Numbered from the stretch's first letter, positions 23,736-31,844 are shown. The stretch: 31,844 nucleotides of DNA from Oscillospiraceae bacterium (GCA_017521875.1 JAFXBH010000214.1:1-31844); one strand, 5' to 3'. Made by a program: numbers and translations. The notes: generated from the sequence alone by a model not told the origin.

Positions 23736-24140
23736 ATGCGCTGGATAGAAAAAACGCCGGTTTTCGGCGACATTATCCGCACCAAGGTGCAATTTTACCA
23801 CCACTATGGTATCTTTGTATCGGAGGAAGAAGTGATCCAGTTCGGACTTCCCGATGACCCCCTTCGGGCCGCGGAGCAAATCAAAGTGCTCAGCACCGAT
23901 GTCATGACCTTTTTGCAAGGTGGGGAACTGGAGGTTGCCCAGCCGGAAGGGGCGGAGCGAAAAACTGTTCGCTCCCCGGAGCAGATTGTAACCCTGGCTC
24001 GGCAGCGGCTGGGGGAGGGCGGTTACGATATTCTCCACAACAACTGTGAACACTTTGTCAACGATTGCGCTTTCGGAGAACATACATCCTCTTTTTTGCA
24101 GGATGTACGGGAAAAACTTCGAAAAAAACTGGGAAAATAA
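23736..24140 (+). CDS. LRAT-like papain-fold acyltransferase or hydrolase
   Basis: Protein of 134 aa with the LRAT/H-rev107 pattern: GDIIRTKVQFYHHYGIFVS (His22/23 as catalytic base) and NNCEHFVNDCAFG (Cys104 nucleophile). Known members form acyl-cysteine intermediates and transfer acyl groups from phospholipids to amines or retinol, or hydrolyse them. No signal peptide, so cytoplasmic. It starts one base after the carrier gene stop, closing the + strand cluster. It could move an acyl chain from lipid or carrier to an amine, or cleave an ester or amide bond. Placement suggests the former, not proven. Confidence 0.85.
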   Translation: MRWIEKTPVFGDIIRTKVQFYHHYGIFVSEEEVIQFGLPDDPLRAAEQIKVLSTDVMTFLQGGELEVAQPEGAERKTVRSPEQIVTLARQRLGEGGYDILHNNCEHFVNDCAFGEHTSSFLQDVREKLRKKLGK

Positions 24141-24146
24141 AAAAAC

Positions 24147-24180
24147 AAATGCCGCAAAGGAAATTTTGCGGCATTTTTAT
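24147..24180. terminator. bidirectional terminator
   Basis: AAATGCCGCAAA (24147-24158) pairs with TTTGCGGCATTT (24165-24176), with A's before and T's after, so it works in both directions between the convergent LRAT-like and phosphopantetheinyl transferase genes. Confidence 0.88.
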
Positions 24181-24755
24181 ATCATTTGTACCATATACCC
24201 GTCTGCAATCTCCACCTGCCGGGGCAGATGCAAAATGTTTACAGACTTTAAGTCGGTGATGCCGGTACCCAATTTTTTGAAATAGGCCTCCTTGCCGGTC
24301 CAGATTTCAAAAAACCGCTGGGTTACCTCCGGATCTTTGCAAAGCCCGTCATCAGCCCCTTGCCAATCTCCCAATACATAGGATTTTTCCTCATCTACGC
24401 AAACGCGGTCACAAAGTTTTATCTTAATGGGCCGAATTTCCTCGATGTCAATCCCCACCGGCTCCCGGCTGACAGCGCAGGCAACCATTTGATTGCAGTG
24501 AGAAATGCTCAGGTGCAGACTGCATCCTGTGAGATAAGGCATTCCGCTAGACGCCCGGTGAAGCAGAGCAGAGGAGATGCTAAATTGCTCTTTTAAGATT
24601 TGCTGGGCCAAAATCTCTCCGGCTAACGAGCGAATCCGGTCTTCCGGCTGACGAAACCGCAAAATGTGTTCCTTCCGGGACGGAGATACATTCTCCCAGG
24701 CCAGTTCCAGTTCTTCCCGGGAAAAATCTGCTATATTGCGGTATAACCAATGCAT
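24177..24755 (-). CDS. Sfp-type 4'-phosphopantetheinyl transferase
   Basis: Transfers phosphopantetheine from CoA to carrier-protein serines; 192 aa. The diagnostic motifs are HLSISHC (81-87), PVGIDIEEIRP (Asp103 and Glu105 for Mg2+) and FEIWTGKEAYFKKLGTGI (149-166). At about 190 aa it is slightly short of Sfp but keeps the two-lobed layout. GGAGG lies about seven bases before the ATG. Convergent with the acyl-transfer cluster, which supplies two carrier substrates. A separate AcpS elsewhere on the chromosome would handle housekeeping ACP, so the presence here supports a dedicated pathway. Confidence 0.92.
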   Translation of the reverse strand: MHWLYRNIADFSREELELAWENVSPSRKEHILRFRQPEDRIRSLAGEILAQQILKEQFSISSALLHRASSGMPYLTGCSLHLSISHCNQMVACAVSREPVGIDIEEIRPIKIKLCDRVCVDEEKSYVLGDWQGADDGLCKDPEVTQRFFEIWTGKEAYFKKLGTGITDLKSVNILHLPRQVEIADGYMVQMI

Positions 24756-24782
24756 AGGATTCCTCCCTTTGCGTGAATAATG

Positions 24783-24811
24783 TTGAAATCTTTTGGTGAA
24801 TACTGTATAAT
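24783..24811 (+). promoter_or_regulatory. promoter of the DUF2953 gene
   Basis: -35 TTGAAA (24783-24788), 17-base spacer, -10 TATAAT (24806-24811); the ribosome site AAGGAGG follows at about 24828. Confidence 0.75.
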
Positions 24812-24842
24812 GTACCTATTATAAATAAGGAGGCAGCGACAT

Positions 24843-25469
24843 ATGTGGATTGCGCTTGCAATTATCGGCTTTTTGGCAACTCTGATCACCGTGATCCTGT
24901 TTCTGCCGGTAAAAATCCTCATCCGTAACGATGCAAACGGAGAACTGATGCTCCGCTATAAATTCCTCTTTAAAACCTATGGTGAAGATCCCGACCCCAA
25001 TGCGCCGGTGATCAAGATGCTGAAAACCGCCATTGGCGCTGACCGTCTGGATGGAAAATCCGTGCAGGAGAGCATCCGGAAAGACGGCCTGAAAAGAACG
25101 GTAAAGGATACCTATCGTCTGCTGATCAACCTGCTGAAAGAGATCGTGGAACTGCTGCAATACGGCACAGTTACCCGCTTACACATAGAAATCCGCTGCG
25201 CCGGGGATGGCGCAGACGAAGCGGCTCTCCACTACGGTCAATACAGTGCGGCTACCTATGGTTTGTTGAATGCCCTGGGGAGTTTTGTGAAAGTCCGCAA
25301 GCAGGGGTGCAAGATCGATATTTCCTGCGACTTTTTGGGAGAAGAGTCGGTTTTCAACTACGATGTGGTACTGGTGATTCGGTTCCGCCGGGTGCTGGCA
25401 GGCTTCTGGAAAGTGGCGCTGGCAGAGGCCAGGCGTATGGGCGCGCAAAAGGGGAATCAGCAGAAGTGA
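24843..25469 (+). CDS. DUF2953-type membrane-anchored protein
   Basis: Protein of 208 aa, function unknown. One N-terminal helix (about 3-25, IALAIIGFLATLITVILFLPV) is followed by a soluble region with the DUF2953 pattern (HIEIRCAGDGADEAALHYGQYSAATYGLLNAL, then IDISCDFLGEES). In Bacillus a DUF2953 gene (ytfI) sits beside gerW/ytfJ, a germination gene; here that partner is not adjacent. AAGGAGG precedes the ATG. Its last 13 bases overlap the end of the convergent hydrolase gene. Confidence 0.78.
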   Translation: MWIALAIIGFLATLITVILFLPVKILIRNDANGELMLRYKFLFKTYGEDPDPNAPVIKMLKTAIGADRLDGKSVQESIRKDGLKRTVKDTYRLLINLLKEIVELLQYGTVTRLHIEIRCAGDGADEAALHYGQYSAATYGLLNALGSFVKVRKQGCKIDISCDFLGEESVFNYDVVLVIRFRRVLAGFWKVALAEARRMGAQKGNQQK

Positions 25470-26431
25470 TCCAGTACTGCCTGCACATTGGCGGCAATGA
25501 CTTCCTGCGTACCCCATAGCATGCTATGGGTAGCGCCGGGAATGACGATTTGCCGGCATACAGGACAGTTTTTAGCGAATTGCGTCTGTGCCTGGAAGCA
25601 TACGACTTTGTCCTGTTCCGCGCAGAGCATCAAAATAGGTGTCTGCAGTTTCCGGAGGAAGGATTTCCGGGTCAGTTTCGGACGCAGCAGCAAAGACTGC
25701 TGAATCCACCGAATGGTCTGGGGTGTGGTGCAGTAACAGGGATTTGCCAGACGAATCTCCATATTCCGCTGAAAACGGGCCAAACTTCTGTCCTGAGAGC
25801 AGGAAAAGGGGTATTCCGGGTCAAATTCGTCGGCCAGCCAGAACTTTTTCTTTCCGTTTCCAAAGAGGAGATAAGCGCTGAGCCCCCAGCGAGCCACCAC
25901 CGGCGGCACATTGCCGGTCAGAGGCTGGATCATGGGTGCGGACAGAACGGCTTTTGTGAAAATCTCCGGATACCGGGCCATATACTGAATCGCCACAGCG
26001 CCGCCCATAGAGTGGGCATACAGGTAAAGGGGCAGATCGGTTGCTCTCCGTACCACATTCTCCACGAAACAGTGGAGATCCTTATAATAATCGGTAAAGT
26101 GGTCGGTGTGGATCATATCCTGCCGATCTGTCAGCCGACAGGAACGGCCGTGGCAGCGCTGATCATACAGAAATACATCATATCCCTGATTCAGCAAGTA
26201 CCAGGCAAATTCGTGGTACTTACCGGTGAACTCGCTTAAGCCGTGGGCAATCACGACGGCTCCCCGGCTGCCCTGGGCTTGAAAATATTCATAATAAAGG
26301 GGTTTGCCGTCAAAACTTTGAAAAGTTCCCTCTTGTCGGCATGCGTCCAGTTCCGAGGCAATGGCGGTCATTTTCTGGGCAAAAGTTTCTTCCGGCAGTA
26401 CGGAGAACTGATAACTGGGGGAAAATTGCAT
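25457..26431 (-). CDS. alpha/beta hydrolase, lysophospholipase-like
   Basis: Predicted serine hydrolase of 324 aa, like monoglyceride lipases/lysophospholipases. Motifs: HGLSEFTGKYHEFAWYLL (oxyanion side), YDQRCHGRS, nucleophile AHSMGG (Ser141), Asp274 in CAEQDKVV, and His302 in PGATHSM. No signal peptide, so cytoplasmic. GGGAG lies about eight bases before the ATG at 26431; the open frame continues 83 codons upstream across the divergent gene but has no ribosome site there. Located among lipid genes, a role in lipid turnover is plausible but unproven. Confidence 0.87.
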   Translation of the reverse strand: MQFSPSYQFSVLPEETFAQKMTAIASELDACRQEGTFQSFDGKPLYYEYFQAQGSRGAVVIAHGLSEFTGKYHEFAWYLLNQGYDVFLYDQRCHGRSCRLTDRQDMIHTDHFTDYYKDLHCFVENVVRRATDLPLYLYAHSMGGAVAIQYMARYPEIFTKAVLSAPMIQPLTGNVPPVVARWGLSAYLLFGNGKKKFWLADEFDPEYPFSCSQDRSLARFQRNMEIRLANPCYCTTPQTIRWIQQSLLLRPKLTRKSFLRKLQTPILMLCAEQDKVVCFQAQTQFAKNCPVCRQIVIPGATHSMLWGTQEVIAANVQAVLDHFC

Positions 26432-26462
26432 ACGATTCACTCCCTTATAATTTCCGAAAAAA

Positions 26463-27413
26463 GTGGTGATAATTGTGGTATCTGCAAAGAAATTCAATAG
26501 CAAAAGGATACTACGTATTATTATCACAGTATTAGTTGTTTTTTGTGTCGTTTCTATGGCGGCAACCAAAATCATATACGACAGGATTTTCCGCCGGTAC
26601 GACACCCCGGCGACCATTGACGGTGCCCTTACGGTTATGGTGGCAAACAGGTCTGTATGCCGGTTTTCTTCCGGGAACAATCTGCTGACCGGCTATCATT
26701 ATAGGCCGTCAGACCCGGCAAAGGCCCACGGCCTGATCGTCCTGGTCCCCGGCTTTTGCGCCGGTGGGGATGATTACCTTTGGCAGATCCGGTCTTTTCT
26801 GGATTACGGTTGGGGTGTGTTTACATTTGACCCCACCGGAACGCTCCGCTCTCAGGGAAAGAATCAGGTGGGATTTTCCCAGACGATCCCGGATTTGGAG
26901 GCAGCATTAAATTATATTGAAAATCAGGCAAACTTAGGGTATAATGAACTCGTTTTGGTAGGCCATAGCCGTGGCGGCTACGCAGCCTGCTGCATATTGG
27001 CCCAAAATCGGGATGTTTCAGCAGTTGTTTCTGTCAGCGGCGTCAACAGCGCGATGGAAGCGGTGATGGAGATGAGTGTCAAGACTGCCGGCCCGGTTAG
27101 TTACGCGAATTATGGATTTCTATGGCTGTATCAAACAATGCTCTTTGGCAGAGAAACGGTTGATTTACAGGCGGCAGAAATCATCTCCCGGCAGGATGTA
27201 CCTGTGCTGGTGATCCACGGAAGCGGAGACCAGAGAATATCTGTGGATAAAGGCTCTATTATGGCGCATTGCCAAGCATTATCTTCCGTTCAGGCAGAGT
27301 ATTTACTCCGGGATGGCGGCCATACAGATTTGCTGTATGATGCCGACGGTACGGCCAACGATGATCTGATGGAGGAGATTCATACATTTTTGATCCGTAG
27401 CACGGAAAAATAA
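26463..27413 (+). CDS. membrane-anchored alpha/beta hydrolase
   Basis: Serine hydrolase of up to 316 aa. An N-terminal helix (about 15-37) anchors it, then a typical fold: VLVPGFCAGGDDYLWQ, GHSRGG (Ser169), HGSGDQRIS (Asp256) and DGGHTDLL (His287). Start is uncertain: GTG at 26463, 26466 and 26475 are possible, none with a strong ribosome site; GGTGAT at 26466-26471 would suit 26475. Divergent from the other hydrolase with about 30 bases between starts, so promoters must lie partly inside coding sequence. Likely co-transcribed with the glycosyltransferase 37 bases downstream. Substrate unknown. Confidence 0.82.
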   Translation: MVIIVVSAKKFNSKRILRIIITVLVVFCVVSMAATKIIYDRIFRRYDTPATIDGALTVMVANRSVCRFSSGNNLLTGYHYRPSDPAKAHGLIVLVPGFCAGGDDYLWQIRSFLDYGWGVFTFDPTGTLRSQGKNQVGFSQTIPDLEAALNYIENQANLGYNELVLVGHSRGGYAACCILAQNRDVSAVVSVSGVNSAMEAVMEMSVKTAGPVSYANYGFLWLYQTMLFGRETVDLQAAEIISRQDVPVLVIHGSGDQRISVDKGSIMAHCQALSSVQAEYLLRDGGHTDLLYDADGTANDDLMEEIHTFLIRSTEK

Positions 27414-27450
27414 AGAGAGGTTCGGTTACCGAACAGATAGAGAGGTAATG

Positions 27451-28476
27451 ATGGACGCAGTGCTTATTCCGGCCTATGAGCCGGATGCAGAATTGATACA
27501 CCTAACCAAACATCTAAAGGAAGCCGGTTTTACGGTGGTGATCGTAGACGACGGCAGCGGCCCGGCCTACGAAGAGATTTTCAATGCTGTGCAGGGAGAT
27601 ACCCATATCCTGCGGCACGAAAAGAACCGGGGCAAAGGCGCCGCGCTGAAAACAGGTATGCAGTATATCCGGGATCATATGCCGGAGGTCACCGGTTTCA
27701 TCACCTGCGATGCCGACGGACAGCACCGTGTGGAGGACGTTGTCCGTGTCAGCCAGCGGTTGCAGGCAGGGCACAAGTTCGTCCTGACTATGCGCCAGCG
27801 GAGAGAGGATATTCCTCTGCGATCAAAAGTGGGCAATGCTATGTCCCGGGTGGTTTATGCGCTGCTGACCAAGCGGTATCTGTCGGACAATCAGTCCGGC
27901 TTGAGAGGATTCTCCTGCGAGTATATCGATTGGCTGGTGCAGGTGGAGCGGGATAATTACGATTACGAAATGAATGTGCTGTATTACGCAGCCAAAAAGG
28001 CCATTCCCATTTCTACTTTAACCATCGATGCCATTTATATTAATAATAACCAGTCTTCCCATTTTCAACCGGTGAAAGATACGGTGCGGATCTACAGAAG
28101 TCTGTTCAGCCTGGCCATTGGCCAACTGGTGGGATTCCTTGCGTCGGTGATTGCGGTAACGGTAGCATCTGTGGTATTTGGTTATCAGCATCTTCTATTC
28201 ACCGTTCCCAGCGCGGGTGTTGTTGCCTATGGAGTTCACATGATCATTGATCGGTATTACGCATTTCGCAAAGTGCGGTGCTATGATCAGTTAACACTGC
28301 TGATCCATCAGATCATATCCCACAGCCTGTACACATTTGGCTGCACGCTGTTTTTCTATGCTTGCCCGCGAGTGCCTCTGTGGCTGGCCTACTACTTGGT
28401 GTTGTTGCTATGCTTGCCACTGCGTTACTGGCTATATAAGTTTACATACATCGCGCTGCGTACCCGGGAACAATAA
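27451..28476 (+). CDS. GT2 glycosyltransferase fused to GtrA-like membrane domain
   Basis: Protein of 341 aa. Residues 1-210 are a DPM1-like family 2 glycosyltransferase (VLIPAYEPD, IVDDGS, NRGKGAALKTGM, DADGQH 87-92 as the metal site, DNQSGLRGFS). Residues about 217-341 contain four helices of the GtrA type (IGQLVGFLASVIAVTVAS, DRYYAFRK). Such proteins transfer a sugar to polyprenyl phosphate and help flip it for cell-wall polymer or glycolipid decoration. AGAGG is two bases from ATG 27448 and five from ATG 27451, so 27451 is preferred. A small palindrome (GTTCGGT-T-ACCGAAC, 27419-27433) precedes it. Confidence 0.88.
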   Translation: MDAVLIPAYEPDAELIHLTKHLKEAGFTVVIVDDGSGPAYEEIFNAVQGDTHILRHEKNRGKGAALKTGMQYIRDHMPEVTGFITCDADGQHRVEDVVRVSQRLQAGHKFVLTMRQRREDIPLRSKVGNAMSRVVYALLTKRYLSDNQSGLRGFSCEYIDWLVQVERDNYDYEMNVLYYAAKKAIPISTLTIDAIYINNNQSSHFQPVKDTVRIYRSLFSLAIGQLVGFLASVIAVTVASVVFGYQHLLFTVPSAGVVAYGVHMIIDRYYAFRKVRCYDQLTLLIHQIISHSLYTFGCTLFFYACPRVPLWLAYYLVLLLCLPLRYWLYKFTYIALRTREQ

Positions 28477-28491
28477 CACAGTGAAAAAAGG

Positions 28492-28530
28492 GCAAATCGC
28501 CAAAATCATTTTTGGCGATTTGCTTTTTTA
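28492..28530. terminator. bidirectional terminator
   Basis: GCAAATCGCCAAAA (28492-28505) pairs with TTTTGGCGATTTGC (28510-28523), loop TCAT, with T's after it on plus and TTTTTT after it on minus. It ends both the glycosyltransferase and plsX units; the plsX stop lies in the plus-strand T tail. Confidence 0.9.
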
Positions 28531-29505
28531 TTTTGTTAATTCTTCCGCCATTGCCTGGGAGAAACAGGATGCTTCCAAACGGAGGATCTGGGCGATGGAG
28601 GCCACTACCGTGTCGGTGTTGGAAGCACCGTGCATTTTAACTACGGTCTTTTTGGTCCCCAGGAAAGTGGCAGCGCCCCTGGAGTTAAAATCAAAGGTCT
28701 CAAAGAGAGCCTGGCAGATAGACTTTGCCAACACAGGATCCGGGCAGCAGGCTTTCACAATCTCCATTGCGGCCTTGCCTACGGATTCTGCGCATTTCAG
28801 AAGGAGATTGCCGCTGAAACCGTCAGTGATTACCACATCAACATAATCGGTAACCAGGTCACTGCCTTCCACATTACCCACAAAGTTCAGCCCCAAAGCG
28901 CTGATTTTCTCATAGGCTTGCTGAACCAGGGGCGTGCCTTTTTGCTTTTCCCTGCCTACGCTCATCAGACCCAGACGGGGAGAGGGGATGCCGCAGTAGT
29001 GCTTGGAGAAAATGTGTCCCATTCGGGCAAACCGGGCAAGATCGTCTGCACTGCATTCGATGTTGGCACCGCAGTCTACCAGACACAGCAAGTTTTCTCC
29101 GTTGCAGGGTAGGGCAGAGGCCAACGCCGGGAACTTCAGGCCCGGCAGCAGACCCAGCCTGCAGATAGAACCCACCAAAAGCGCGCCGGTATTGCCTGCA
29201 GAAAGCAAGGCGCAGCAGTCACTGTCGTTTTTCAGCCGATCGTAGGCAATGGCCATAGTGGCGGGATTGCCCTCGCCGAAGATGGCGGTAGGGGGGTCTT
29301 CGTTGCGGATACAGTGGTTGCTGTCCAGCAATTCGTAGCGGTGGGGTGGGATGCCCTCCCGGTCTAAGAACTGACGGATCTCCTCTGCCGGTCCTACCAG
29401 CACAGGGAAGAAATCCATTTCCTGCTCCAGGGCTTTGGCCACGCCGGCCACTACCGGGGCAAGACCCATATCGCTGCCCAGGGTGTCAATTACGATCTTG
29501 GTCAT
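28528..29505 (-). CDS. plsX: phosphate acyltransferase PlsX
   Basis: Interconverts acyl-ACP and acyl-phosphate, feeding PlsY in phospholipid synthesis; 325 aa, normal length. Motifs: IVIDTLGSDMGLAP at the N-terminus (family norm VDAMGGD..P), LLSAGNTGALLVGS, LVDCGANIEC, FARMGHIFS, FVGNVEGSD and DVVITDGFSGNLLLKCAE. It lies five bases after fakA, so the unit fakB-fakA-plsX links exogenous fatty-acid phosphorylation directly to acyl-ACP formation. It is not next to rpmF or fabD, its usual neighbours in many Firmicutes. Confidence 0.93.
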   Translation of the reverse strand: MTKIVIDTLGSDMGLAPVVAGVAKALEQEMDFFPVLVGPAEEIRQFLDREGIPPHRYELLDSNHCIRNEDPPTAIFGEGNPATMAIAYDRLKNDSDCCALLSAGNTGALLVGSICRLGLLPGLKFPALASALPCNGENLLCLVDCGANIECSADDLARFARMGHIFSKHYCGIPSPRLGLMSVGREKQKGTPLVQQAYEKISALGLNFVGNVEGSDLVTDYVDVVITDGFSGNLLLKCAESVGKAAMEIVKACCPDPVLAKSICQALFETFDFNSRGAATFLGTKKTVVKMHGASNTDTVVASIAQILRLEASCFSQAMAEELTK

Positions 29506-29510
29506 AACAA

Positions 29511-31145
29511 TTACTCCAAAGAGATAATAAAATCATAAATTGCCTGCTTGCCATCCACAAATCCCACATCGACCATGGGATACTCTTCCTGCAGGAAGGC
29601 GGCCAGGGTGTCTACTTCCTCCTGCGATACCCCTTCTCCGTAGAAGAAGATGATCACATCTTTGGGAGAAGCGGCGGTAATGCTGCGCACCAGATTCTTG
29701 GCGGCTTCCACCCGGTCGTTGGCAGTGGTGAGAATGTGCTTGCCGCTGAGACCGATGTAATCGCCTTTCTTCACATCCAGGCCATCCATATGGGTATCCC
29801 GAATGGCGGTGGTTACATAGCCGGTATCTACATTTTTCAGGTTAGAGGACATATCTTCAATCAGTTCCTCCACCGTATCGCACCACAGGTTCATCATAGA
29901 CAGGGCAGAGTACCCTTCCACAATAGAGGTGGTGGGAATCACCCGCACATCGCAGGCGGTGTAAGCGTCAGCCGCCTGATTGGCGGTGAGGATAATGTTG
30001 GAGTTATTGGGAAGCACGATGATGTGCTCTGCATCGACCCGATTGAAGGCGTCCAAAAATGCGCTGACAGGGGGATTGTTGGTCTGCCCACCGTCAATGA
30101 CAAAGGATGTTCCGATGCTTTCAAAATATTCCTTAATGCCGTCACCGGATGCCACAGCAATGATGGCGTATTTTACCTTTTTCCGTTGGGTCTCAGCCTG
30201 TACCTGACTGTGCTGCACAGACATATTTTCAATCTTCAGGGAGACAAATTCACCGAAACGGCGGCCATAACTCAGTACGGTCTCCGGAGTAAATGTGTGA
30301 ATGTGAATCTTTACAATACCGTCATTATGTACCGCAACGATAGAATCACCCATCTCTTCCAGGGGTTTGGTAAATTGCTGAAGATCGAAGCGGGACAGGT
30401 CGGTCTTGTAGTTCATCAGTTGCAAAATAAACTCGGTGCAGTAACCGTATTCCAGCCGGCTGTCCGGTCCGAAATTGGCGGTGTTGACGGCAGGAGCAGT
30501 CAGGTCTGTCCAGTCGGAGATATCCGCAGGGGCGTGGCCCTGCAAATGGGCGCAGATGCCGTCCACAAAGCAGATAAGACCGGCACCGCCGCTGTCCACC
30601 ACACCGGCTTCCTTTAAAACAGGGAGAAGTTCCGGTGTCTTTTTCAAAGTGGCGGCCATTTGGGTCTGCAGAGCGTCAAAACCCTCTTGGAAACTGTCAA
30701 ACTTTGTGGCATTTTCTGCCAAAAATTCTGCGGCCTCCCGAATGACGGTGAGAATTGTGCCCTCGGTGGGGGTGATAATGGAGTGATAGGCATCCTCCTT
30801 GGCACAGGCAAAAGCCTGGGCCATATCCCCAAAAGTAACGGTCTCTTTTTCCGCAAATCCCCGGTACAGACCGTGGACGAACTGGGAGAAAATCACACCG
30901 GAGTTGCCTCTGGCAGACAGTAAAACTGCCCGGGACAGAGCCTGCATATACTGACCTACATGGACGGGGGGTTCAGCAATGGTTTGCAAACCACCGCCAA
31001 AGGTCATCACCATATTGGCGCCGGTGTCTCCGTCAGGAACGGGGAATACATTCAGCGCGTTGATGGCGTCCATATTCTTTTTTAGGTTGCGGTAACCGCT
31101 GGTAAACAGTTGGTGAAGGGCGGTACCGTCCAATGTGTTTTGCAT
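29511..31145 (-). CDS. fakA: fatty acid kinase subunit FakA (DhaL domain)
   Basis: ATP-binding kinase subunit that phosphorylates fatty acid held by FakB; 544 aa, normal for FakA/YloV. The N-terminal DhaL (DAK2) domain (about 1-200) has NVFPVPDGDTGANM (32-45), which coordinates Mg-ATP, plus SARGNSGVIFSQF. A middle region and a C-terminal DegV-like fold (about 305-544; IVLPNNSNIILTANQAA, IIFFYGEGVS) follow. Three in-frame ATGs exist; AAGGA lies ten bases before the one at 31145, whereas the first two overlap or precede that ribosome site, so 31145 is chosen, one base after the fakB stop. Confidence 0.93.
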   Translation of the reverse strand: MQNTLDGTALHQLFTSGYRNLKKNMDAINALNVFPVPDGDTGANMVMTFGGGLQTIAEPPVHVGQYMQALSRAVLLSARGNSGVIFSQFVHGLYRGFAEKETVTFGDMAQAFACAKEDAYHSIITPTEGTILTVIREAAEFLAENATKFDSFQEGFDALQTQMAATLKKTPELLPVLKEAGVVDSGGAGLICFVDGICAHLQGHAPADISDWTDLTAPAVNTANFGPDSRLEYGYCTEFILQLMNYKTDLSRFDLQQFTKPLEEMGDSIVAVHNDGIVKIHIHTFTPETVLSYGRRFGEFVSLKIENMSVQHSQVQAETQRKKVKYAIIAVASGDGIKEYFESIGTSFVIDGGQTNNPPVSAFLDAFNRVDAEHIIVLPNNSNIILTANQAADAYTACDVRVIPTTSIVEGYSALSMMNLWCDTVEELIEDMSSNLKNVDTGYVTTAIRDTHMDGLDVKKGDYIGLSGKHILTTANDRVEAAKNLVRSITAASPKDVIIFFYGEGVSQEEVDTLAAFLQEEYPMVDVGFVDGKQAIYDFIISLE

Positions 31146-31146
31146 A

Positions 31147-31844
31147 TTACTCATTTCCTTCAATCATAACTTCTGTGCCGTGGCAGAAAGCAATCACAGT
31201 GCCGGGGCCTACAGATGCGCCCACGATAGGGCCGATGATGCTGACAGTAACCTTTTGGAAAGGAGCGATCTTCAAGATCTCTTCGATCAGCAGGTTTGCC
31301 TCTTCTATGCAGTCTGCATGGCTGACCAGCAGTTCTTCGTATACGCCGTCGGCGGCCTGACAGATATGTTCAGCAATGGCGATCCGGGCATTGACAGCGC
31401 CTTTCGCTTTTTTGTAGGCGTAGTTATTGCCGGTGCGGTCGGAGATGATAATGGGCTTCACACCAAACAGATTGCCAAAGAAAGCCTTGGAGGCTTTGAT
31501 ACGGCCTGCCCGGCGCAGATATTCCAGAGAAGCCACGGTACCGCACTGGTTGACGCAGAGTTTGATACTCTCGATATAAGCAGCGTTTTCTGCTGCGCTG
31601 AGACCGGCTTCTCTTTTCCGGGAGGCTTCCATTGCCAGATAGCCCTGACCCAGAGAACTGATCAGGGAATCGATGCAGTAAATGCTTGCTTCCGGATGCT
31701 GATCCGTCAGTTCTGCAGCCACCAACCGCGCCACATTGATAGATGCGGACAGGGCGGAGGAGCAGGAGATATAGATCACATCCTTGCCGGCGGCAATGGC
31801 GTCGGTAAATGCCTGATGGTAAGTTTCTTTCAAAATCTGGGATG
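31147..31844 (-). CDS. fakB: fatty-acid-binding FakB/DegV-family protein, N-terminus outside the window
   Basis: Partial gene. The frame is open to the window edge (the first visible codons read SQI before LKETYHQAF), and about 50-60 residues of the usual 280-290 appear to be missing, so the TTG at 31833 is not taken as the start. Visible motifs: YISCSSALSASIN (fatty-acid binding loop), YCIDSLISSLGQGYLAMEA, GVKPIIISD and VGASVGPGTVIAFCHG. Family members hold a fatty acid for FakA to phosphorylate. The family's usual HXGPG reads SVGPG here. It lies directly upstream of fakA with a one-base gap. Confidence 0.9.
   Translation of the reverse strand, partial: SQILKETYHQAFTDAIAAGKDVIYISCSSALSASINVARLVAAELTDQHPEASIYCIDSLISSLGQGYLAMEASRKREAGLSAAENAAYIESIKLCVNQCGTVASLEYLRRAGRIKASKAFFGNLFGVKPIIISDRTGNNYAYKKAKGAVNARIAIAEHICQAADGVYEELLVSHADCIEEANLLIEEILKIAPFQKVTVSIIGPIVGASVGPGTVIAFCHGTEVMIEGNE

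Noticed and set aside
27419..27433. Palindrome GTTCGGT-T-ACCGAAC before the glycosyltransferase.
   Set aside because: Only seven-base arms and no associated promoter; could be chance.

Overview
The window reads as a chromosomal segment of a spore-forming, Gram-positive member of the Clostridia, most likely an Oscillospiraceae/Ruminococcaceae-type gut bacterium. The signs are strong GGAGG-type ribosome sites, TTGACA/TATAAT promoters, a SpoIIQ-like sporulation peptidase, RNase Y, a FakA/FakB/PlsX fatty-acid route, and secreted proteins with Cys-X-X-Cys repeats and a Pro-Trp-Trp/transmembrane/poly-Lys tail. No rRNA, complete mobile element or CRISPR array is visible. Family assignments were made by reading motifs; no database search was possible.

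Positions 1-9500 are housekeeping: trmL (-), aspS (+), a polyamine importer operon potA-potB-potCD (-) in which permease C and the binding protein are one polypeptide, a spoIIQ-like M23 peptidase (+), rny (-) behind a structured leader, and tRNA-Leu(UAG) with its own promoter and terminator.

Positions 9600-17730 are accessory. A seven-helix membrane protein with a C-terminal LuxR-type HTH precedes a 34-bp perfect palindrome, a terminator and three genes for exported proteins: a large CxxC-repeat surface protein, a CxxC-repeat lipoprotein and an Ig-like anchored protein. After a structured intergenic region comes a TIR-like/alpha-helical protein that may be an immune effector. A divergent pair follows: a small Cys protein and an XRE repressor, with a palindromic operator inside the promoter.

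Positions 17740-20200 hold a two-gene ABC exporter (-) and a zinc-ribbon membrane protein (+). Positions 20287-24755 hold a compact acyl-transfer cluster: an adenylating enzyme fused to a carrier domain, two PlsC-like acyltransferases, a free acyl carrier protein, an LRAT-like papain-fold enzyme, and a convergent Sfp-type phosphopantetheinyl transferase that could activate both carriers. This may be an undescribed lipid or acyl-conjugate pathway and is one of the two best candidates for a new system; the other is the LuxR-palindrome-surface protein cassette.

Positions 24840-31844 continue with a DUF2953 protein, two divergent alpha/beta hydrolases, a GT2-GtrA glycosyltransferase, and the operon fakB-fakA-plsX (-), which converts free fatty acids to acyl-phosphate and acyl-ACP. 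fakB runs off the right edge.
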